Source: Cutaneotrichosporon cavernicola (lineage: Eukaryota > Basidiomycota > Tremellomycetes > Trichosporonales > Trichosporonaceae). Taken from it: 64,000 nt of DNA. This document shows positions 10,170-20,968 of this stretch, piece after piece; position 1 is the first letter of the stretch; the number at the start of each line of letters is the position of its first letter. Position numbers and translations under genes: made by a program. The notes beneath the pieces were generated by a model that made no database searches, was not told the origin of the DNA, and saw nothing but the letters and a program-made list of their open reading frames with translations. Location: contig NC_083397.1 of assembly GCF_030864355.1 (NCBI RefSeq), positions 62,001 through 126,000 of the forward strand, read 5' to 3'.

Positions 10170-12778
10170 GTCTGCTTGTGATGGGGAGAGGATGTGTGAA
10201 TCAAGAACTAGTCCACGCCTGCCCTTTTAGTATCTTTCGACCAGACTGGAGGCAGCTGTGGTACCCCCACTGCCCCCACTTCCCTAAGAAAATCAATGGT
10301 GGAGCGCCAGACACCCGAGCTTCGAGTCGCAGTGCGCCAGTAAGCGGAGGAGGCGCGTTTCGGTTACACTTGCATTCCAGGCAGATGGGCCCCTGGCGCC
10401 ACTGGCTGGGGGATCTGGTTCAGGAGGGGCACCCGCCCGAATCACGCCGATTAGAGGCGGGGGTTCCCCTGGAGGCGTATCTGCACAGGTCTTGATTGTG
10501 CTCGTTGATCGACTTGAGGGCCAGTTGAAGTGAAGTGGCACCTGGGGCAGATGTGTGGTATACCCAGCCCCCGGTCACTGACCAGCCGTACCACCAGGTT
10601 TACAATTCTCATCTGCGGGGCCTGGCCCATGTGCGGCCCGCCATGAGAGAAAGAGAATGCGGGGCCGATTGCTTAGTTCGGCTCAGTAACCAATCAGTAA
10701 CCAACCAAGTCCAAGGAATAACCGGTGTTGTCGCAAGTCCCATGGTGGCCCATCACGTCAATCTTGCGGCCCAGGTGCGGTCACGAGATCACGCCAGAAG
10801 TCCAGGTCTTGGTCAGTGGCGGTCCGATGGTTCCTGCCAAGACCTGTCAGAACAAAATTGCTGGCTGTGTGATTGGCGTCCATTAGTGGAGGGGAGCAGA
10901 TACCTGTTACCTTGTTAGGAGTTTAACGGGGTCGAGCAACAACTGATGATCAACAAAAGGGGGCACAAGAGCAGAGAGACAAAAGCTACCCAAGGGCCAA
11001 GGGGTACATTACAGTTTGCGGCATGTGCTAGCCATGTGAAGAAAAGGATATTGAAAGAGCCGAGAACAATCGCCGGTTTAAGACCCACAGACCCAACAAT
11101 CACAATCACTCTATCCAACGCACAGACTGGGGACTCCACAGAGCGGTTCATGCCGCCATCTCCAATCGCCACCTTAACCCCTCTATCATTCTCACTTTAT
11201 CGCACGTTGTTGACGCCACCTCCACCCATGCATACCCAATGAACGCAGTGGACAAGATGAACGGCCCCGAAGACCCGCTAGACTAATTTTCCAGAAGGTT
11301 GGAGAGATGAGACGGGAATGTGGTGAGTACAGCGGTCACCTGCCACTGTGTCGGTGATGAATAACCATCTCCGCTTGGTCGATCAGGACGAAATGATCTC
11401 CAGACTGGTGACGGCCCAGGCTCGCACCCGCTCACATGCTCAACCATTTCCGAGTCAGCTGAGCACACTGCACGACCACCCGTCATTCTACCCTGCCGCA
11501 CCAGCAAGATCCGGCGCACGCCCACTCGTGGCCAGTATCCATGTCCATTCCCAGACCCGTGCCCAAATCGGCTATCCCGATGTGGTCGGGCCATGGCAAA
11601 ACCTTGAGCTGTGGCGAGTTACGCGGCGGTATGTGATATGGCCACTTCACCGGTGATAGGTCGGTGCTCGGATACAGCTCTGGTCATGGCTTGGCACGGG
11701 TGCATTTCTCACTGCATATTGGCTATACGGTATGAAAGCTAGTCTCGCGCGTGTCGGTTGATCAGTAAACGCGACCTGGATCCGTTCCGCTGGAGCCGAT
11801 GTGAGGTGGCGACATCCGGAAGGCCAACCAGAACCAGGTCTCAACGCTCGCTCGCCTCCATGCCCACGACCCACTTTGGCGACTTTGACGATCCATCAAT
11901 GTGTGATGGCATCCCCCCACTCTTCCAGATGAATGTGTCCCCCATGTCACTAACCTCTGTAAGGCACATACGACGCCTTACCAAGGCACGATGTGGAAAG
12001 CTGCTGCGGGTGCTCTGACCCATCTAAGTGGTTCTCCCGAGGATGTCTTGGATGCTTGGATGACTGCAGAGATGCGGAACGGTGTCGAACACATCATACC
12101 GTTGATGAGTAACGTGCGGCAACGAGAGCACTGGGCGCGTATCCTAACTATCAGCTGTTCTCGGTGCATGGGCCTGGTGCGGAGGCTAGCGAAGCGGCCC
12201 GTACGCTTCCGCCTCATTTTGAGTTCGGTTCGCTCGTTTATACATCCTACATACTTCTGGGGGCAGACCACACGAACTATACTGTTTCGCTCGGGCTGAT
12301 GGGATCAGTATGCATGCACCACTGGCTGCCACCTGGGAGATCGCGAGAGTGCTCCTCCTTCCGCACCGAGCTGCGCCTTATGAGCGGAATGGATAGGATC
12401 CAATATCCAACCAAGGCAAGCTCGCCAGCGCGCCACCACACGTGGTGCGAGTTTAACCCACTAGACCATATCATTACTATTGCTAGCATCCGTCTTTGCT
12501 ACATCCCAACAACAGCTATCCTCCATCCAATCTCTCTCATGTTAATCCAAGCTGACCACTCACCAAATGTACAGCAGTCGATGAATGAGCCTGACGTGAT
12601 GTCCGCCGCCGCCTAGTCCGGAGATGAGCGACACATGGCAATAGTGGCTTCCTTGACGTCATGTGAGCGACTAGTTGCTGGGGCGCAGCAACAGCCATCA
12701 TGTTCATGTGAGACGGTGTCTTGCTAACAGCACCCAGTTGCCCATCAGCACCAGTTGCCCATCTAACCTCTTTCCATC
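10170..12778. other. 2.6-kb gene-poor interval
   Basis: A long stretch between two well-defined genes with no convincing exon structure. The frames are short, start mainly at non-ATG codons and match nothing I know. The AT-rich patch at about 10900-11250 encodes a hydrophobic 85-residue frame on the minus strand, but its start codon is GTG and it is not supported. The region around 12430-12480 resembles a tRNA D-arm but lacks a T-arm. The last ~100 bp before 12779 repeat CACCAGTTGCCCATC-like words and probably belong to the promoter of the oxalate decarboxylase gene. Confidence 0.4.
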
Positions 12779-14184
12779 ATGATGCGCCTCCCCTCGGTCG
12801 AATCGCAGCGGTCCGTCCTCGACGACCTGCGCGCAGCGACGGAGGCAGCGACGGCTCTCCTAAACCGCTCGCTGGAAGCGACCAGTCTGAATGACGACGA
12901 CGACGATGTGTAAGTCCACCTTGGCCACCCCAGACGGTTCCCCGCTGTCATAGCCAACACCAGCCCCGTGCCGCGCCGTGGCAAGCTCGGTAACGACATC
13001 CTCGGCCCACAGAATCCCGAGCGTGCGAAGCAAGCGCGCGACTCGGTGCGGCCGCCCCTCACAGACCACGGCAAGATGGCCAACATGAAGTGGACATTCA
13101 CAGACTCGCACATCCGCCTTGAGGAGGGCGGGTGGGCGCGCGAGACGACCGTCCGCGAGCTGCCAACATCCAAGGAGCTGGCCGGCGTCAACATGCGCCT
13201 TGGCAAGGGCGTCTATCGCGAACTGCACTGGCACAACGAGAGCGAGTGGGCGTACATCATTGCCGTGAGCTGTTCGGGATCTCGTCCAAATTGACAACAG
13301 GGCGAGTGCCGTATCACTGTGCTCGACACGGAGGGTGGGAGCTTCATTGACGACGTCGGTGAGGGCGACCTCTGGTACTTCCCACCCGGGTTCCCGCATG
13401 GCATCCAAGGTGTGTTAATCTGGGGTTGGAGCTGACAACAGGCTTGGGCGAGCAGGGAGTAGAGTTCCTGCTCATCTTTGACAGCGGCAACTTTTCCGAG
13501 GACGATACGTTCCTCCTGACCGACTACATGGCAAAGACTCCCAAGCACATTCTCGCTCACAACTTCCGCGTGTCCGAGGAGGTGTTCTCGACCCTTTCTC
13601 AGCGGGAAAAGTACATTTTCCAGGGTTCTGATCCTGGGAGCTTGTCGGATGCGCGCAAGTCGGTCGTTCCAAGCAAGCACATGTTCACTCACCGGATGCT
13701 CAAGCAGAAACCGTTCAAGTTCCCGGGCGGTCAAGTTCGCGTCACGGACACGCGCAACTTTCCCATCTCCAAGAGCACGGCTGCCGCACACGTGATTGTC
13801 TACGAGGGCGGTCTGCGCGAGATGCACTGGCACCCCAATGCAGACGAGTGGTTCTTTGTGTTGCGTGGTCAGTGCCGCGTGACAATCTTTGCCGCTGCCG
13901 GTAATGCGCGCACGTTCAACTACCAGGCTGGCGACGTCGGAATCTTTCCCCGCAACAATGCGCACTATGTCGAGAATATTGGCAAGGGCGACCTGGAATT
14001 CCTCGAAATGTTCCGTGCGCCCACGTTTGAGGACTTTTCACTCGAGCAGTGGCTGGCGCAGACTCCTGCCCTTGAAGTCGCCGAGCACCTCAACCTCAAG
14101 GGCGACGCCAAGAAAGACTTTTTCAAGCAGCTCAGTCGGGACAAGGTTCCGGTCAAGGGGCCTGAGCGGCCCAAGTCGGTATAG
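12779..14184 (+). CDS. oxalate decarboxylase-like bicupin
   Basis: A Mn-dependent bicupin that converts oxalate to formate and CO2. Four exons (12779-12909, 12964-13264, 13301-13409, 13442-14184; introns 54, 36, 32 nt) give 427 residues. Cupin 1 has [13 protein letters not shown] (metal ligands His132, His134, Glu138) and [10 protein letters not shown]. Cupin 2 has [11 protein letters not shown] (about 309-315) and [12 protein letters not shown]. Both metal sites are therefore intact. Many secreted fungal oxalate decarboxylases have a signal peptide. This one starts [16 protein letters not shown] and has an acidic, non-hydrophobic N-terminus, so an intracellular role is inferred. The start is the first of two tandem ATGs (catcATGATG). 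Other bicupin activities (oxalate oxidase) cannot be fully excluded. Confidence 0.88.
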
Positions 14185-14814
14185 TTGATGGACTCTGAAG
14201 AGCTTGTGTGTTTAAAGTGAACAGGCACTATGACTCCGTGGGCCAGCAAATTGGCACAGAGTCTAGTGTTCGGAATGCATCTTGATTGGAGGTGTACTGC
14301 GCACCGCACGGTGCCATAATGTCCATGAGGTCGTTGCAGGAGCGAGGTTGAGCGTGGTGCGAATGATCATTTACTGAATGTGTATTAGTAGTTGGAAGAG
14401 GATTGTGGAGGTTGTGGGGTAGCTGCGGGGTAGAAATTGGCCACATTGCCATTCCAGAACTTTGCACAAACATTCCGCTGATCTGGTTGATCCACGCTGA
14501 TCAGTGATCAGTGATGACATTTCGAATTTCTACTTTGATTCCTGATTCATTCACTTTTGGACTCTTCGCACTCTTCGCTCCTCTTCAACGTTCGGCTCCA
14601 GTAACGCAAAGCCATCTTACATCGCCTTCACCGCTTTGTCCACTAGAATCCTAGATCCAACGGCCGGGCGGACGGAGAAACAGCATGCGTCGTCCAGGAT
14701 GGACAACCGTGAGCACAGACATCAAAACCCAGCTCAAAAGCGACAGTTATGGTGACGGGTTGTCTACCACTCTACCACACACTCTCTTAACAAAAGACAC
14801 CCCTTGCACGCACA
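14185..14814. other. intergenic between oxalate decarboxylase and PLP enzyme genes
   Basis: Two genes on the same strand flank this. It holds the 3' end of the bicupin transcript and the promoter of the PLP enzyme. A pyrimidine-rich stretch (about 14550-14640, repeated CTCTTC) precedes the latter. A GATCAGTGATCAGTGAT repeat lies at about 14498-14515. Confidence 0.4.
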
Positions 14815-16072
14815 ATGTCGCCGACCCAGAACACCCCCGAGTCGCTCGCCAACTGCTCTCCGGCGACCCGTGCCATCCACGGTGATGACGGCATTCAGCA
14901 GCACAAGGCCATTGCCCCGGCCATTCACCTGTCAACGACCTACCGGTACCATGACAACCCGGACGACATCGTCTTCTGGGGAGAATACGACGTGAGTAAC
15001 ACCGAGGTCTGGTAGGCGATGTGAGCCTTTTCACAGCTGACCATAGCCCCTCGGTCACCGCGACTCTCACACCTACTCGCGTGAGACCGCCCCCAACACG
15101 AACCGTCTCGAGGCGGTGCTTGCCGCGCTGCTGGGCGGCAAGTCTGTCACCTACCCTACGGGGTTGGCGGCTCTCTTTTCCATGCTTGTGCACCTGCGCC
15201 CCAAGCGCATCGCTATGCGTGCTGGATTCAGCGGGTGCCACGGGGTCGTGGGTCTCTTGGGCCGGGTGTATGGCCTGGAGAAGGTGGACCTTGACAGCGA
15301 CGAGATCGGAGAGGGCGACGTGATCCTCCTCGAGACCCCGCTCAACCCGTCCGGTGAGGCGCGCGACATTGTCCACTACTCGAACAAGGCTAAGAAGGTT
15401 GGCGCCATCTTGTGTGTGGACCCAACTCTCGCCCCTCCTCCTCTTCTCGCCCCCTTCGACCTCGGTGCGGATATTATCCTTCACTCGGGCAGCAAGTACT
15501 TTGGCGGTCACAACGACCTTCTTTGCGGCGTCCTGACTGTCCACCCCAAGCATGACGACTGGTACCCTCGCCTCAGGCGCGACCGCCACATCATGGGCAA
15601 CTGCATGGGCAACTTTGAAGGCTGGCTCTGCCTACGCTCCCTCCGCACCGTCGAAATCCGCGTCAAGCGCCAGAGCGAGACCGCGACCCGCCTCGTCAAG
15701 TGGCTCGACAACTCCAAGGCTGACCTACCTGGCGTCCTGTCTATTGCCCACGCGTCTCTCCAGACTGAGCCTTGGGTCCGCGAGCAGATGCCCAACGGCT
15801 TTGGTCCCCTGTTCACCCTGTACCTGACCAGCGAGAGAGCTGCACGGATACTCCCATCCAAGCTCCAGCTGTTCCACCACTGCACCTCGCTCGGTGGAGC
15901 CGAGAGCATGATCGAGTGGCGGCGCATCACCGACGACGAAATCGATCCGCGTGTACTGCGCGTCAGCGTGGGTCTCGAGTCGTTTGAGGACCTGCAAGCC
16001 GATCTCATCCAGGGCCTCAAGGCTGTCGCGCTGGAGATGGAGCAGGCCGCCAACTCGACACCGTCGTCATAG
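14815..16072 (+). CDS. cystathionine gamma-synthase-like PLP enzyme (Cys/Met metabolism family)
   Basis: A fold-type I PLP enzyme of the trans-sulfuration family, probably cystathionine gamma-synthase or a related gamma-lyase/synthase. Two exons (14815-14991, 15047-16072; intron 55 nt, phase 0) give 400 residues. After the splice the frame reads PLGHRDSHTYSRETAPNTNRL (core YSRETAPNTNRLE), the typical substrate/cofactor segment. VTYPTGLAALFSM is the region that contacts PLP phosphate. The Schiff-base lysine is in HSGSKYFGGHND (Lys209). Other family landmarks are LLETPLNPSG and a C-terminal RVSVGLE. The conserved S-A-T-K context reads S-G-S-K here, as in several fungal homologues. Reaction specificity cannot be separated by eye from other members. 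Confidence 0.86.
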
Positions 16073-16242
16073 AGTTTGGTCGAGGTTGGGGAATGGTAGC
16101 CGATTGTGAATGGATCATGTGTAGCGACATGGCGACAGTGGTGGAGGAAGGTGGTGGTGGCTGGTGATGAGCGGATTGAATTGACACTGCCTTGATCCAT
16201 TTCTCACTTTCTCTCATTCTCTTCTCATTCTTGATCCAGACC

Positions 16243-17518
16243 ATGTCTTCTCCTCCTTTCCAGTCAGCGTTCGAGCACTTGAACGAACACGAACCACGAG
16301 TAGGCTGCATCCATTGCCACTGACTACAACAAGGTGCTGATCAGCAGGAGGGTCCCAGTCGTCTAGCCCGCGACCGCCTCGAGATTATTGGAGAAGGTTC
16401 GTTTGGTCGCGTCTACGCGTACGTCGAGTATCCGTGGAGCGCATCAGCGTACAAGGTGTGCATCTACCCAGATACCGTAGCCAACTTGTTACACGAGGCC
16501 AAGATGTGAGTTTGGCATCTCACCTTGACTCAAAGCTAACATGGCAAGCTATGATGAACTGCGCATGTTCACCATTGACAACGACCCATCTGCGTTCATT
16601 TGCCCCATGGTCAAACAGCTGCACAAGCCTCCACAAGACCAGCGGCTAGAGGCTACCATTGACCCAATACCAGACCCGGCGATGGACATCTTTCCTCATC
16701 CTACCCTCCAGGTATCCCGTGTCCCTGCTCTTCCCGTTGTTCTCCAGCAACATTATCACAGGTTGTTCGTCTCCGCCAACGCTCAAAATCAAGCGCCCAC
16801 AATCCGTCTTCTTGGTCTGTACTTGGGCATGCAATTTCCCGAGAAGATCAACGAATTCCCGCAAGAGTTCATTTGCGACCTCCCTCTCGATTATTATCGG
16901 TACGCCTGCCTCCGAGAGACCTTCCAGTGCCTCCTCCCTCCAGTCGAGTGCATTGCTCAGGGGATGGGCAGGCTCCTCGCCCGGATGCACTGGGGTGTGG
17001 GGATCGATGCCCGCGGTGTCAAGCTGGTACTGGGTAACCGGTTTGTGGGCGACGAGCTGATGTGTCAGTGCTGGGTTCTCGACTTCAACCAGGTAGGCGG
17101 TTCCGACCCTCACCACGCTGATCTACAGTGTCATCGCTGGCTTGTCTACCGCCCACTCGAGGATCTTCGCTTGGACAAGTTGACGGACGGCATGTACAAG
17201 GACGACGACCTCGTTAGCGGTGCAAAGCGGCTTGCTCTCATCATCTCGCGGCAGGAGTTCTACTATCCTCGCCCTCACCAAACCCAGCTCTACTGGGCCT
17301 TCAAGAATGCATACATGCGCGAAGTTCAAAGTCTGCTCCAACGTCCTATAACCCCACCGGACCTCTTCCTTACCGAAAACCTCGCTGGGGCCAAGAGGTG
17401 GGCACCGGTGATCACGCAGGCGGCCCTTGCCTTCTTCCAGGAGTTGGAAGCGGATGACGATGAGAAATGTCGTTTTTACCGATCGGCCATGTGTGAGGGC
17501 TATCCAGCGGATTGGTGA
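16243..17518 (+). CDS. DUF3669-like, kinase-fold-related protein
   Basis: Four exons (16243-16299, 16345-16505, 16549-17092, 17129-17518; introns 45, 43, 36 nt) give 383 residues. The segment RLEIIGEGSFGRVYAY looks like a glycine-rich loop and is followed by SAYKVCIYPD, with a lysine in the expected place. MGRLLARMHWGVGIDARGVK and WVLDFNQC resemble the conserved blocks of the fungal DUF3669 family, a kinase-like fold without an evident HRD/DFG catalytic pair. I therefore expect a pseudokinase-like or ligand-binding protein rather than an active kinase. Family assignment is from memory of motifs and needs a profile search. The function is unknown. Confidence 0.62.
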
Positions 17519-18418
17519 GCAGTGGAGGTACATGGGCCAAGAGCCAAAGCGACAAGTGTCTGTAGTAAGATGTCGAGTCTCGTGCGTGTCAACCAAATAG
17601 TAAGTGTGGGCACCAACAGTGTGCTGGAATGCAAGTGATGCATGTTTGTGGCGCGCGACCTGGCGTTTGGGTGCCTGACGACTGTGTATAATCTACCAGG
17701 ACGCCAACAACGGCTCGGCGTCTCGACGCGATGGCTTGCCGGTGCTCGATTCGGGCTCATATGATGGGCTCACATCCCCTAGATGTCGTCTGGAACTGAC
17801 CAACGAAAACGAAGCGCCGAAGAACCTGGTGTTGGGGTTCACGAACAACATGGTCGCACCCAGGCACTTGGCAATGTGCGACAGGCCCGGCGTGGTACGG
17901 CGCTACTCTGGAAAAGCGCGATGTCGCACCGCAAGCCGAGACGGGCGCGCTCACTTGCTCCGGAACGTGTGGAAGCGCCTGCGCCGGGGACCCCACCGCA
18001 GGCTCTTCACTTTCAATCATCACTCCTTTCCTCGGCCGCGCAGGTAGGGTGCCATCCAGAAAGGGCTGGCAACTGTCAGTGTATCTAATCGGAGTGACAT
18101 GTTACGGTATGCAAGCCATCACATGGGCTGTCGGACATCTCCGATGGCAGGCACTGGCAGAGTCACTGCAGACTCGGCTAGCACGAAGGTCAGTCACTGG
18201 CAGCACGAAGGTCAGTCACCTGGCGATCTCGCGAGTGTCCGCTGTCGGAGTGGATCGGGCAGACTGTGATGGCTTGGAGGCATTACCGAGGCAAACCAAG
18301 TACATTGGGAGTCGAGAGGTGTCCGAAGGCACCCTGTAGCACTGACTGAGGGTAAGACTAAGGATCGGGCATCTCCGGTTATTTTGTCCACTCCACTCCG
18401 AACTGCCGCTCCGCCAAA
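17519..18418. other. 900-bp intergenic region
   Basis: No supported gene. Overlapping open frames at 17736-18088 have some protein-like composition (one with ATG at 17783) but no recognisable domain. A 16-bp sequence (CAGCACGAAGGTCAGT-type) is nearly repeated around 18180-18220, upstream of the MFS gene. Confidence 0.35.
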
Positions 18419-19983
18419 ATGTCGCGGCAAGTCTCTAGCAACACCACATCCACAACAATGAGCACGAGCATACATCCATCACAACCACCAAGTATCAAGA
18501 CGCCTGAGAGCATCGAGTTGCCGACGAGTATCGAGACGCCTGAGAGCATCGAGCTGTCGACGCTCTCGCGGCTGTCCTCGCGTGCAGACGAACCACCGTT
18601 GGCATCCACGGCATCCACGGCCTCCCCTCCGAAACCTACCACGCTGTATGTCTGCTGCTCCCCTTCTTCTCATCTGACACCAGACGCCAAGTAGCAATCT
18701 GCGTCGCATCGTTCATGTGTATCTTCACCACATGCGGAGGCGTGTTCTCCTTTGGTGTCTACCAGGAACTGTACCAGAGAATGTCAGAGGAGCCCAACAC
18801 GCCTTTCACCGGTGCGAGTCCCGCGGCGATCGACATTATCGGCACGTTGAGCGCGGCGTTCATGACGATTGGAGCGCCAATTGCCAATGCGTGGACCAAG
18901 CGTTTCTCGCCTCGCGTCGCCGTTCTCATTGGTGCCGGGCTGTCCTTTGCAGCAGCAATGCTCGCATCGTACTCTCAACATCTGTGGCAATTCATCCTCA
19001 CCCAAGGCCTACTCATGGGTCTCGGCACGTGCTTCTCATACATGCCAGCGGCGACTGTTGCGCCGATGTGGTTTGGGCGAAGACGGGGTTTGGCCATGGG
19101 TATCATCCTGAGTGGGACTGGCGTTGGCGGGCTCGTATGGGCGCCAGTCATGCATGCGCTCAACGAGAACCTCGGCTTCCGAAACGCACTCCGTATCTCG
19201 GGTGCGGTGACAACAACACTTGTCGCTGTTGGAGCCTTTATCCTCGATTGGGATCCTGTGAGCAAAGCGCGCATCGACGCCGAAAAAGCTCGCCTCGCAT
19301 CTCGTCCTCGTCATTCACTCCGCAGTCTATGGGACATTCCTCTCGTCGACATGCGTATTGCTAAAACTGGCAAGTTTGGGGGCCAACTCTTGGCCACGTT
19401 TCTTCAATCCGCGGCATACTACACCCCCGTCTTCTTCTTCAGCGCATATGCCCGAACGCTGGGATACTCTTCGCGACAAGGGGCGAATTTCATTGCAATC
19501 AACAACGCGTGTAATGCGCTCGGCAAGATATTCCTCGGCATTCTCGCAGACCGTTTCGGTCACATCAACATGCTCCTCCTCACCACGGCCATTTCGGCCG
19601 TGGCAAGCTTTGTCTTCTGGATGCCAAGCACGTTGTTGGGCGGACACGACCTCGTCACTGGCCGCGGACTGTTCGTGACTTACTCGATCATGTACGGAAC
19701 ATTTGCCAGTGCGTACGTCTCGCTATTCCCCGCTGCTCTGGTGGAGATTTTTGGCCCGCACAACTTTGCGTCGGTCAATGGCATCCTCTACATGGCCAGA
19801 GGGTTTGGCACTCTTGCCGGCACACCTAGTGCTGGTGCGACGGTCCACTCTGGCTCGCACACTGCTGGGCCAAGTGCGTACTTTGGCATGGCTACCCTCA
19901 TCAGTGCACTGCTGTTGGCGGCGAGTGTGGGCGTCGTCTGGGTACGCTGGGAGAACAAGCGCGCACCGATGTGGAAGGCATAG
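18419..19983 (+). CDS. MFS monocarboxylate transporter-like (MCT/MCH family)
   Basis: A 12-helix carrier of the monocarboxylate porter type. Two exons (18419-18645, 18684-19983; intron 38 nt) give 508 residues. The first ~75 residues are cytosolic and Ser/Thr/Pro-rich, with a duplicated TPESIEL element. TM1 reads FMCIFTTCGGVFSFGVYQELY, the YQ.Y-type signature of fungal MCH proteins (core GGVFSFGVYQ). WFGRRRGLAMGIILSGTGVGG between TM4 and TM5 (core FGRRRGLAMGI) and LADRFGHINML in the middle of the second half are also typical. Substrates could be lactate, pyruvate or riboflavin-like acids. The gene converges on the methyltransferase gene (186 bp between stops). Confidence 0.84.
18491..18562 (+). 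repeat. 2 x 36-bp direct repeat inside the MCT-like gene
   Basis: Units 18491-18526 and 18527-18562 differ at only a few positions and encode SIKTPESIELPT / SIETPESIELST. This is a recent in-frame duplication in the disordered N-terminal tail and could vary between strains. Confidence 0.85.
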
Positions 19984-20169
19984 CGGGATTGTTGTATGAA
20001 GTTGCAGTCCACAGGAAGGTCATGGCGGGCCTGGACATCATCTGGGGTTTACTTTGCTCACATATTCTCAAACTACGTTTATGGGACTACATGAAGGGCT
20101 GAGGTTGTCGTCTTTCTTATCCGGCGGAATCCAACTCGTATCTAGGGATGTCAAGTGGCTACATGTAGT

Positions 20170-20841
20170 CTAGCGACGGCGCATGACGAGAGTACGCGCA
20201 CACACCCCCGCACCGGCGCGGTACGGCTCGATGTCCATTCCGAGGATGTCCACCTTTTTATCTTTGGCCAGTTGCTGTGTCTCTGCCTCGAATCCGTCAT
20301 CCCAAATATCCTCTAGGACAGTGGCGACAATGACGCCGTTTGGCTTGACGACACGGACGAACTCGTTGAGGACGCGCGGACCCACATGCCCGTGCGTGAG
20401 CGTCCCCACACACGTGAGCCCATCATACACTGCATCCGGGACTGGGATGTTGCGCGTCAGGTCGACCGTCTTGAGCGCCTTGTACGAGTTCGTTTTTTCG
20501 GCTTGTTTCAACATGGCGGGCGAGAGGTCGATTCCGTCGACCTCAACATACCCCGCCTGGGCGAGATACACCCCAACTAGACCGGTCCCGCAGCCGGCAT
20601 CGAGAATGTGCGACAGCGGGGTGACGCCAGCACGCACAAGAGCGCGAACGGCAGTTTGCGGACCGACGTACCCATGGTCGTCACCTAGAATGTCCGAGTC
20701 GTAGCTACTCGCCCACTGGTCGTAGATGCCCTCGACGATCTTGGGGTCGCCCTCGCCTCCGAGTTGGTACAGCGCCGTCAGGGCCGGATGGCCCGACGTG
20801 TTGGTGGTAGCGGGCTTGCGCGACGCGGCGACCGGAGCCAT
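20170..20841 (-). CDS. SAM-dependent class I methyltransferase (METTL27-like)
   Basis: A single-exon gene of 223 residues with start ATG at 20841. Motif I, HILDAGCGTGLVG, is at residues 78-90. The acidic motif II follows (VDGIDLSPAML), then DGLTCVGTLTH and LNEFVRVVKPNG. The EGIYDQWASSYDSD segment before motif I matches the small methyltransferase group related to human METTL27 (WBSCR27). No substrate can be named. The same frame stays open upstream through a tandem repeat, but no ATG occurs there, so the start at 20841 (agccATGg on the coding strand) is preferred. Confidence 0.83.
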   Translation of the reverse strand: MAPVAASRKPATTNTSGHPALTALYQLGGEGDPKIVEGIYDQWASSYDSDILGDDHGYVGPQTAVRALVRAGVTPLSHILDAGCGTGLVGVYLAQAGYVEVDGIDLSPAMLKQAEKTNSYKALKTVDLTRNIPVPDAVYDGLTCVGTLTHGHVGPRVLNEFVRVVKPNGVIVATVLEDIWDDGFEAETQQLAKDKKVDILGMDIEPYRAGAGVCARTLVMRRR

Positions 20842-20883
20842 GGTAGAAGGTAGAAGATGGGGCAAGTTGAGGTTGCGGTGGAG

Positions 20884-20968
20884 TTGAGGTTGGGTGAACA
20901 AGTCGAGGTTGGGTGAACAAGTCGAGGTTGGGTGAACAAGTCGAGGTTGGGTGAACAAGTCGAGGTTG
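20884..20968. repeat. 19-bp tandem repeat, about 4 copies, upstream of the methyltransferase gene
   Basis: The unit GAGGTTGGGTGAACAAGTC repeats head to tail, starting ~45 bp upstream of the methyltransferase ATG, so it is probably in the 5' leader or core promoter. The copies are nearly perfect, which points to recent expansion. Confidence 0.88.

Noticed and set aside
10915..11172. hydrophobic 85-residue minus-strand frame
   Set aside because: The start codon is GTG, no splice joins it to an ATG exon, and the patch is AT-rich, which favours hydrophobic codons by chance.
12425..12485. tRNA-like stretch (GGTCTAGTGG on the minus strand)
   Set aside because: It has a D-arm-like word, but no T arm with the GGTTCRA core and no matching acceptor stem were found.
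14747..15589. 280-residue minus-strand frame
   Set aside because: Mirror of the PLP enzyme gene; its composition is typical of antisense reading.
2296..16072. a single biosynthetic gene cluster covering the left metabolic block
   Set aside because: No core synthase (PKS, NRPS, terpene synthase) or pathway regulator is present, and the enzymes do not form an obvious sequence of reactions.
17736..18088. overlapping 100-residue frames upstream of the MCT-like gene
   Set aside because: Two registers and the opposite strand are open at once, and no domain or intron pattern was found.
20842..20958. N-terminal extension of the methyltransferase through the tandem repeat
   Set aside because: The frame is open but the first codon is TTG and no ATG occurs. 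The open frame follows from the repeat having no stop in any register.
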